Of a stretch of 64,000 nt of DNA, positions 57,930 through 64,000 are shown one piece after another. The stretch comes from Aliamphritea hakodatensis (GTDB lineage Bacteria; Pseudomonadota; Gammaproteobacteria; Pseudomonadales; Balneatricaceae), in contig NZ_AP025281.1 of NCBI RefSeq assembly GCF_024347195.1, forward strand, positions 4,216,001 through 4,280,000, written 5' to 3'. The notes beneath the pieces are model-generated. The model saw only the letters and a program-made list of their open reading frames with translations. It was not told the origin of the DNA and did no database searches. Every line of letters begins with the position of its first letter. Position 1 is the first letter of the stretch. The translations under genes were made by a program, and so were the position numbers.

Positions 57930-60900
57930 ATGTCTCAAACAATGTTCAAAAAGTCGCTGATGGCAGTTGCCGTTGCCGGCGTCATGACGGCAGGCTCTGC
58001 TTATGCAGCAAACTCTGTTGACCTGCACACTGATCAGACTGCTCAGGGAGAATCTCACCCGGTAGCATTCGGTACTAACAACATTCTGATCGGTAAAACT
58101 AAACTGTCCGTTAAAATGGATGGCGATGACGGCCTGACTGATAACTTCCACTGGGTTGCTGTTACTTTCAACGGCGGTACTGCTGTTGAAGTTATCAAGA
58201 GCGCTGGCGCTGGCCAACTGGATGCCGCACAGGAACTCGACCTGTCTGGCGCTGCAACTTTCGACGAAGTTGTGATCATGGCTCTGCAGGCAAACGGTGG
58301 CACCGAAACAATCAACGGTATCGCTGCAACTAACGCTGTTGTTGTTCTGAACTCTGACACAACTATCTCTGTTGCTGATCTGGGCACTTCTCTGGACGAC
58401 GGCGCAGCTGATCTGGCAATTGCTACTCAGGCTGCTACTCTGCGTACAAGCAACGCTATTGCATTTGATGACTACGCTGGTCCAAAAGCAACTGCTGCTT
58501 ACACAACAGACAAAACTTCCACAACGCCTGCTAACTTTAAACTGCAGTACAACACTCAGATCATCACTGCAGACGCAGATGATAACACCACACAGAGCGG
58601 TGGTTCTGTAGGTGACCTGACAGGTCTGACAACTGACCCGGCTTCTGCTAACGCCGCCGATGACGGTGTTACTTACTTTGCAGCCCACGTTACTGCCGGT
58701 GCGGACACTAACATTGTAACAGTAACCGATACTGGCGCCACTGCATTCGACGAAGCTGTAACCAGCTTTAACTTCGACCCTACTGTTGGTAACGCTGCCA
58801 CTGATGCGACCGTATTCGACCTTGCGGGTAACGAAGCTGTTCAGCAAACTGGCCTGAACGGCATTGTTGTTGACAACCTGCCTTCTCCAGCTCTGCTGAG
58901 CACAGCTGGTACTCAGGCAGCAATCACTTCAGCCATTTCCGGTCTGAGCGCCGCTGATGAAGTAGCACTGTGGGATGGCACTGGCGTAGATGCAACCGGT
59001 AAAACCATTACTATCAGCGTAATGTTCAACGCTGACATGAATGCAGCAACGACAAACGCTGATGACTTCAAAGTATCCATCAACGGTACTGATGCCAACA
59101 TCGCATCTGTAAACGACGCTACTTCTCGCGTTGTTGAAGTCGCTATTAACGGCCTGACCGGCACTCTGACCTTCGACCGCGCAACTGGTAAGCTGCAGGA
59201 AGACGGTAACGACGTAGAAGTCAGCCTGCTGGTTGATGCTGGTGACGAACTGCAAACTGCTCTGGGCGGTGAACTGAGCGCAGCATCCGCAGCTGTTGAT
59301 GCCTTTGCCGGTTTTGATCCTTCTGCTCCTGAAGTTTCTACAGCAAACACTCACAACGCTGATGGCGCTGGCGTTGTTGACGGCTACACCGTTAACTACG
59401 TTGCACCAATCACTGTTGGCACAACTTCCGTATTCAAACTGAACAGCAACACTGCAATTGTTGACCTGGGCGCAGCTAACTACTCTGCAACTGCTGATGC
59501 AGCTGCCGGCACTGTTACCGTTGCTCTGAACAACACTGTTACTGATGCAGGCAAGCTGGATCTGGACGGTAACGGTACTGCTGACGAACAGGCTGACCAG
59601 GACGCTGCAGAAGACGATCTGGGTACTGGCGATACTGCTGGCAACCTGGCACTGTCTGCTGAAGTTGCTGCTGAAGACGGTAACGTATTCACCTACATCT
59701 GGGATGCTGCTAACAGCGGCGCGAAGATGGAACTGCCAGCAATTGCCCAGGCAAACAACAACATCTCTGAAGACGGTGTTGGTCCGGTTATCCAGGCAGC
59801 TGCTTACGCACCTGAAACCGGTGAAGAGTACGGTTCTGTTACCCTGACCGTATCTGAAAACGTTTCCCTGGTTGCTCCATTCGGAAACACCACTCAGGAC
59901 GCCAACAACGAAATCCGTTTCAACGACGTTCCTGCGGATATCCTGAACCTGAATGCAAACATCGGTGACCGCCCGGTTGTAACCGTAACCGGTGACGAGA
60001 TTGTAATCACCAAGATTCCTGGCACTGTCATGAATCAGACCGTATCTCTGGGCTCTACCAGCCTGGCAGAAGATACTGAAGAAAACCTGCTGACCGTTAG
60101 CCCGGTTGCAGCAGACAACGTCGTATCTGAGCCTGCTCTGTCTGCGCCGGAACTGAAGTCTGTTAAAGCGGTTGAAATCAACGGCACTTACCAGACTGTT
60201 GTTGCTACCTTCGACCAGGCAGTTGAGCAGCCAACAGGCGCCACTGCTACTGATCTGAACGGCATGTTCGTTGTACGTGTTAAGGTTGGTGCTGACCACG
60301 CATTTGGCGGTTCTCAGACTGAATACCACCAGTTCGTAATTGCTGGTTCTGATGTAGCTATCGGCATGGACGGCGTTAACGCTGATCCTAAGTCTGTAAC
60401 CCTGACCCTGCCAAACGCTGGCGTAAGCGGCGGCCTGCCAACCGATACCACTGAAGTATGGGTTGACTATGAAGCAGCAACTACTGCTGAAATCGACAAC
60501 GATGGCGCGCTGAACTACCTGCAGAACAGCAACAAAGACATTGCCGGTGGCAGCGACCTGTATAGCGGCCAAACTCTGGCAAATACTGCTGCCGCAGCTG
60601 TAGATGCTGACACAGCAAAAGTTGAATACGAATTCGGTACCATCAGCAACAACAGCAACCTGTTCAACATGACAGTACTGGGTTCTGCTCTGGAAGACGG
60701 TGAAGCGATTCCAAACGGTCGCGCAGTTCGTGCAGACGTTGTACGCATCCGCACCGTTACTGAAGAAGCAGTAACTGCCCGTAAGGCTGTTGTTGGTAAC
60801 GGCGAAATCGAAATCCGCTCTATCGACGACAAAGAAACCAACACTGCTCTGAACGATGCTGCTACTCTGAAGCAGACTGTATACCTGCACAACAAAGCAG

Positions 60901-62306
60901 TGACTACAACTGATCTGGAGAACTACGGCAAAGCTGTCGCTGCGTGGAACGCTGCAATTGAAGAGCAGGATGAAGCACTGGCTAACGGTAACGTTTCAGC
61001 TGCTAAGAACGCATTCAAGAAGCTGGAAACAGCATCTGCCAAACTGGCTGCAGACTACGGCATCACCCGTAACATCGGTGATTCGTATGAAGATACAGCT
61101 GGCCGTTCAGGCGATCTGGACGTTTCTTCCGCTGGCGGTACGCTGAACCTGATCGTTGAACTGACTACCGGTAACGGTAAAGATGCTCAGTCCGGTTCTC
61201 AGGGCGACGGCAACGGCAATGCTGCTGTAGGTCACACTGCGACTCTGGTTAAGTCTACCGACAACAAGCCAGAAAACGGCACCACTTACTTTGCTGTTCA
61301 GCTGAGCCTGAACAACGGTAGCCTGAGCAACAACAACAGCGACCTGGGCGCACTGAGCGGCGACCTGAACCTGACTCTGCCTCGTCTGGCACAGGATGCA
61401 GTTGAAACTAAGTACGTTGAAGTACTGGATACCGCCTTCGGCCGCGTAGACGCTGGCAAGTACCAACTGACTGTTGGTATGAACGAAGACGAACTGGAGA
61501 AAGGCGATAAGTCTATCGACCAGAAGTTCAGCAACACCTTCGTACTGGTTTCTGCTAAAGATTCTGACGGCGACTGGGCTCTGACCAACACTGCTGAAGA
61601 AACCTTCACCAGCTACATGCCATTCGTGGCTGACCTGAACAGCGATGGCGAGCCTACTGCTCACAACATCAACCTGGACAACGTAGCGAAAGGCGACATC
61701 AGCAACGCTTCTGGCTGGCAGCTGGTTGGCCTGGAAGGCGTACCTGCACGTAACGCTGCAAGCGCAGGCAAAGCTGTTAACATGGCCCGCCTGATGATCA
61801 CTGTTGATCAGACTGACGGCGAACCTTCTACCAACTGGGGTTACGACGGTTCTGAACAGGATCAGGCGTTCTCTCTGGCTGGCAACAAGATGACTCTGTC
61901 TTACGAGCTGGGCGACAACGATGTTAACGGTCTGGTAGTTGAAGGCGGTCTGGCGATTGCTTATGACGACCAGGGTCCTGCGGCAATGGAACACGGCGGT
62001 GCATCTACACAAGCTCGTCGTAACCTGGACGACGCTACTGGCCTGAAAGACATCTTCATCCCGACTACTGGTGCTGCACCGGTATCTGACATGAAGGCTG
62101 GCTGGTCTCTGATCACTATCCAGGAAGATACAACTGTATCTGCTCTGGCTGCAACTCACGGCAACATCGACGCTGTGATCCTGCTGTCCGGTTCTACTGA
62201 AGCATGGTTCCGTGGCGATTCTGCAGACAGCTCTACCAAGCTGGAAGCAGGTTCTGCACTGTTCGTACACTTCGCAACTGACACTAGCGGCTTTACCTTC
62301 AAGTAA
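57930..62306 (+). CDS. Large secreted surface (S-layer-like) protein
   Basis: 1,458 residues with a clean signal peptide (cleavage AYA/AN at 26/27). The mature protein is acidic, rich in Ala, Asp, Asn, Thr and Gly, and I see no cysteine in it, all common in S-layer and other very abundant surface proteins. Several segments resemble Ig-like or invasin-type folds (FDQAVEQPTGATATDLNGMF). A helical stretch lies at about 1000-1050 (AWNAAIEEQDEALANG). Codon use is sharply biased towards highly expressed choices (CTG, GTT, GCT, GGT, AAC, CGT), unlike its neighbours. AGGA lies eight bases before the ATG and a strong terminator ends the unit. The SapC gene behind it supports an S-layer function. I know no named family. 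Confidence 0.75.
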   Translation: MSQTMFKKSLMAVAVAGVMTAGSAYAANSVDLHTDQTAQGESHPVAFGTNNILIGKTKLSVKMDGDDGLTDNFHWVAVTFNGGTAVEVIKSAGAGQLDAAQELDLSGAATFDEVVIMALQANGGTETINGIAATNAVVVLNSDTTISVADLGTSLDDGAADLAIATQAATLRTSNAIAFDDYAGPKATAAYTTDKTSTTPANFKLQYNTQIITADADDNTTQSGGSVGDLTGLTTDPASANAADDGVTYFAAHVTAGADTNIVTVTDTGATAFDEAVTSFNFDPTVGNAATDATVFDLAGNEAVQQTGLNGIVVDNLPSPALLSTAGTQAAITSAISGLSAADEVALWDGTGVDATGKTITISVMFNADMNAATTNADDFKVSINGTDANIASVNDATSRVVEVAINGLTGTLTFDRATGKLQEDGNDVEVSLLVDAGDELQTALGGELSAASAAVDAFAGFDPSAPEVSTANTHNADGAGVVDGYTVNYVAPITVGTTSVFKLNSNTAIVDLGAANYSATADAAAGTVTVALNNTVTDAGKLDLDGNGTADEQADQDAAEDDLGTGDTAGNLALSAEVAAEDGNVFTYIWDAANSGAKMELPAIAQANNNISEDGVGPVIQAAAYAPETGEEYGSVTLTVSENVSLVAPFGNTTQDANNEIRFNDVPADILNLNANIGDRPVVTVTGDEIVITKIPGTVMNQTVSLGSTSLAEDTEENLLTVSPVAADNVVSEPALSAPELKSVKAVEINGTYQTVVATFDQAVEQPTGATATDLNGMFVVRVKVGADHAFGGSQTEYHQFVIAGSDVAIGMDGVNADPKSVTLTLPNAGVSGGLPTDTTEVWVDYEAATTAEIDNDGALNYLQNSNKDIAGGSDLYSGQTLANTAAAAVDADTAKVEYEFGTISNNSNLFNMTVLGSALEDGEAIPNGRAVRADVVRIRTVTEEAVTARKAVVGNGEIEIRSIDDKETNTALNDAATLKQTVYLHNKAVTTTDLENYGKAVAAWNAAIEEQDEALANGNVSAAKNAFKKLETASAKLAADYGITRNIGDSYEDTAGRSGDLDVSSAGGTLNLIVELTTGNGKDAQSGSQGDGNGNAAVGHTATLVKSTDNKPENGTTYFAVQLSLNNGSLSNNNSDLGALSGDLNLTLPRLAQDAVETKYVEVLDTAFGRVDAGKYQLTVGMNEDELEKGDKSIDQKFSNTFVLVSAKDSDGDWALTNTAEETFTSYMPFVADLNSDGEPTAHNINLDNVAKGDISNASGWQLVGLEGVPARNAASAGKAVNMARLMITVDQTDGEPSTNWGYDGSEQDQAFSLAGNKMTLSYELGDNDVNGLVVEGGLAIAYDDQGPAAMEHGGASTQARRNLDDATGLKDIFIPTTGAAPVSDMKAGWSLITIQEDTTVSALAATHGNIDAVILLSGSTEAWFRGDSADSSTKLEAGSALFVHFATDTSGFTFK

Positions 62307-62321
62307 ACCGCAGTTCCCCAC

Positions 62322-62350
62322 AAAGCCACTCATATGAGTGGCTTTTTTTT
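62322..62350 (+). terminator. Terminator after the surface protein gene
   Basis: Perfect palindrome AAAGCCACTCATATGAGTGGCTTT followed by further T, 15 bases after the stop codon. Confidence 0.92.
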
Positions 62351-62424
62351 CCTCAGCTATTGGCTAAAGGCCAGTTACCCTGACCTTTAGCCAATGCCTG
62401 AACACGCGACACAAGGACCCAAAC

Positions 62425-63096
62425 ATGTTTAAAGCACCACGTATTCTCGACTCAGAACAGGCCAACGGCCTGACTTATAAGCCGGTTAAGAGCTATGAAG
62501 CCGCCGCCGGCGTACGCCTGATTCCTGTCAGCTATGAAGAAATCCCCAGCCTGGCGCTGGAGCTGCCGGTAGTATTTCTGCCGTCCCACAACAGCATGCC
62601 CCATGTCATGCTGGGCCTGAACGATAACAGCGCCGCACTGGACAGCAAATACCGCTGGAAAATGCGCGCCACACCTGCGTACCTGAACATTTATCCCTTC
62701 GCCCTGAGCAATCTGGAAGACGGTACCAAAGCGGTAAACTACGACAGTGAAGCCCCGCACTTTGCCGGCAAAGGTAAACGCCTGTTCACTAACGATGGCC
62801 AGAGCACCGAAACCCTGGAAGGCATTAAGTCACAACTGGTAAACTTTAACCGCGCCATTAAACAAACCGGCAGCCTGGTTGAACAATTGCGTAAAGACGG
62901 CCTGCTAACCAGCCGCCGCTTTAAGCGTATGGCCGATGGCCAGGAAGAGAATTTTGAGCCGGTCGTGGAACTGATCGACGAAGAAAAGCTGAATAAGCTG
63001 CCTGCAGAAACTCTGAGCCAGTATCAGCAAAGCGGTATCATGAAGCTGCTGCACAGCCAGATAGCCTCTCTGCAGAACTTAGATCGACTAAACTGA
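62425..63096 (+). CDS. SapC family protein (S-layer-associated)
   Basis: 223 residues, no signal peptide or helix. It matches the SapC family: start near YKPVKSYEAAAGVRLIPVSYEEI, then MPHVMLGLNDNSAALD, KWRMRATPAYLNIYPF-like (here KMRATPAYLNIYPFAL) and a late helical part. The name comes from Campylobacter S-layer loci; molecular function is unknown, and the protein appears cytoplasmic. It follows the surface protein after a terminator, so it needs its own promoter or read-through. Confidence 0.88.
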   Translation: MFKAPRILDSEQANGLTYKPVKSYEAAAGVRLIPVSYEEIPSLALELPVVFLPSHNSMPHVMLGLNDNSAALDSKYRWKMRATPAYLNIYPFALSNLEDGTKAVNYDSEAPHFAGKGKRLFTNDGQSTETLEGIKSQLVNFNRAIKQTGSLVEQLRKDGLLTSRRFKRMADGQEENFEPVVELIDEEKLNKLPAETLSQYQQSGIMKLLHSQIASLQNLDRLN

Positions 63097-63122
63097 GCCG
63101 ACCAAACTGATAGCACGAACGC

Positions 63123-63151
63123 AAAAAAGGCTGCCACTGGCAGCCTTTTTT
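63123..63151. terminator. Bidirectional terminator, sapC / pseudopilin gene
   Basis: GGCTGCC / GGCAGCC with an ACT loop, six A before and six T after, between convergent genes. Confidence 0.9.
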
Positions 63152-63167
63152 ACATGCAAATAAACAA

Positions 63168-63665
63168 TCAGGGCGGCGGCAACGCCGGCAGTAACAAACT
63201 GGCCCGATAACCCAACTCTCCGTCAAGTACGTACAGCTGATTGGCGGTATGCGCCTTGGTTACCGGCACACTTGCCCAGCGCTCACGCTGTTCCGAAACG
63301 GCCGGGACCGCCTGAGACACTGCCCCTCCCGCCAGTTCTGCAGCCTCTTTTTCACGGCGCAGCTGCTCGCGGGTAAATCCTGCCTCATAATTAAATACAT
63401 CCAGCACAATCTCAGGCTGGTTATCAACACTGAGTGCGGCCTGCAAACGGTCATCCCGCAGCTCCACATCCTGAATTTCGCTGCTATACAGCTTAAAGCG
63501 GGTTAATGTATTCAGCCCCGCAGTGGCGGCTGAGTAATGCTCTTCAACCTGAATCCGCTGGCCGGTAAACCCCTGAATCTGTGCCAGAATGATTGCTGTA
63601 CTGGCCGACACAATGACCAGGGTGATCATCAGCTCCAGTAATGTAAAACCTGCCTGCCGTACCAT
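63168..63665 (-). CDS. Prepilin-type pseudopilin-like protein
   Basis: 165 residues. Type III signal RQAG/FTLLELMITLVIVSA with the conserved Glu at mature position 5, so it is processed by a prepilin peptidase. The hydrophobic helix extends to about residue 30 and is followed by a short globular domain of about 130 residues with no cysteines. Size suits a minor pseudopilin of type II secretion (GspH/I/J kind). It lies convergent to the surface protein and sapC genes and may belong to the same machine as the secretin operon. Confidence 0.85.
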   Translation of the reverse strand: MVRQAGFTLLELMITLVIVSASTAIILAQIQGFTGQRIQVEEHYSAATAGLNTLTRFKLYSSEIQDVELRDDRLQAALSVDNQPEIVLDVFNYEAGFTREQLRREKEAAELAGGAVSQAVPAVSEQRERWASVPVTKAHTANQLYVLDGELGYRASLLLPALPPP

Positions 63666-63703
63666 TCACTCACCTAAAAACATCACCCAAAAACACTCGC
63701 CCA

Positions 63704-63736
63704 CAAAAAAACCCGTAACAGATGGCTGCTACGGGT
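63704..63736 (-). terminator. Terminator after the dockerin-type gene
   Basis: ACCCGTA / TACGGGT, 7 bp, with a run of T following on the minus strand. It would separate the dockerin-type gene from the pseudopilin gene. Confidence 0.75.
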
Positions 63737-63751
63737 CAGGTAAAAACGCTG

Positions 63752-64000
63752 TCAGCGATCCAGGCTTGCTGCCCGCGCCGCTTTAATCACATCAATAATA
63801 TCGCGGGTATTAATCAGTTTATCGCTGTTCACATCATATTTGGCGAGGTACGCAGCATTGGATACTACGTGCTGCTTAATCAGCGCGGTGTCTTTCGTAT
63901 CAACCTTACCGTCACCGTTGAGATCAAAACTTGCGTCAGCAGTACCACCGCCGCCACCGGAATCGCCGCCGGAGCCGCCATTATCGCCACCATTACTGCT
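63752..64000 (-). CDS. C-terminal end of a protein with dockerin type I-like domain, 5' end outside window
   Basis: The last 82 codons are visible, ending in TGA. A linker made of Gly, Ser, Asp and Asn is followed by two EF-hand-like calcium loops about 30 residues apart: DLNGDGKVDTKDT and DVNSDKLINTRDI, each with an alpha helix behind it. This is the dockerin type I pattern. In marine gammaproteobacteria such C-terminal dockerins occur on secreted proteins without cellulosomes; the catalytic or binding part lies beyond the window. Confidence 0.8.
   Translation of the reverse strand, partial: SSNGGDNGGSGGDSGGGGGTADASFDLNGDGKVDTKDTALIKQHVVSNAAYLAKYDVNSDKLINTRDIIDVIKAARAASLDR

Noticed and set aside
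57885..62333. Long minus-strand open frames (up to 653 codons) opposite the surface protein gene
   Set aside because: They result from the extreme codon bias of the sense gene; their products are rich in Cys, Ser and Val without any family pattern, and there are no start signals.

Overview
The window reads as a chromosomal piece of a marine-type gammaproteobacterium. Oceanospirillales is my best guess and it is an inference only. The basis is the gene mix: a Lap-type giant adhesin, a TonB receptor with FecI/FecR-like regulators, a tricarboxylate TctCBA transporter, nitrate- and redox-type chemoreceptors, an SapC/S-layer pair and pdxH. No tRNA, rRNA, CRISPR array, insertion sequence or phage gene was seen.

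Layout. (1) Positions 1-21125, minus strand: one giant open gene of more than 7,040 codons that runs off the left edge. Its N-terminus is a LapA-like retention module with a TAAG protease site, followed by several Ig-like domains. Then come about 56 tandem 111-residue VCBS/cadherin-like repeats (333 bp each), which are shuffled at higher order and include a 4,631-bp stretch present twice without a visible difference. (2) 21760-24995, plus: K+ channel, DUF350, YgiB-like lipoprotein and glutathionylspermidine-synthase-like ATP-grasp operon, followed by a secreted protein that looks like a copper-only SOD. (3) 25711-30019, minus: TonB receptor, anti-sigma and sigma genes behind a Fur-box-like site. 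(4) 30425-43308: signalling block with an HD-GYP protein lacking its HD pair, a GST, two chemoreceptors, an oxidase of the PuuB type, TrmK, and a di-haem peroxidase coupled to a GGDEF enzyme. (5) 43448-52929: DMT exporter, class II aldolase, TctCBA with a divergent CitA/DcuS-type two-component pair, a signal-less solute-binding protein, and pdxH. (6) 53282-64000: a five-gene envelope operon that looks like a partial type II secretion/type IV pilus trunk (lipoprotein, two single-pass proteins, secretin, GspL/PilN-like). Behind it are a cysteine-free, strongly codon-biased 1,458-residue surface protein and SapC, then a minus-strand pseudopilin and the end of a dockerin-bearing protein.

How they may work together. 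The two ends of the window are cell-surface machines: a protease-releasable adhesin on the left and an apparent S-layer with its own partial secretion apparatus on the right. The middle holds c-di-GMP proteins that could in principle gate the adhesin. LapD and LapG, the type I exporter, and the secretion ATPase and platform (GspE/F) are not in this window.
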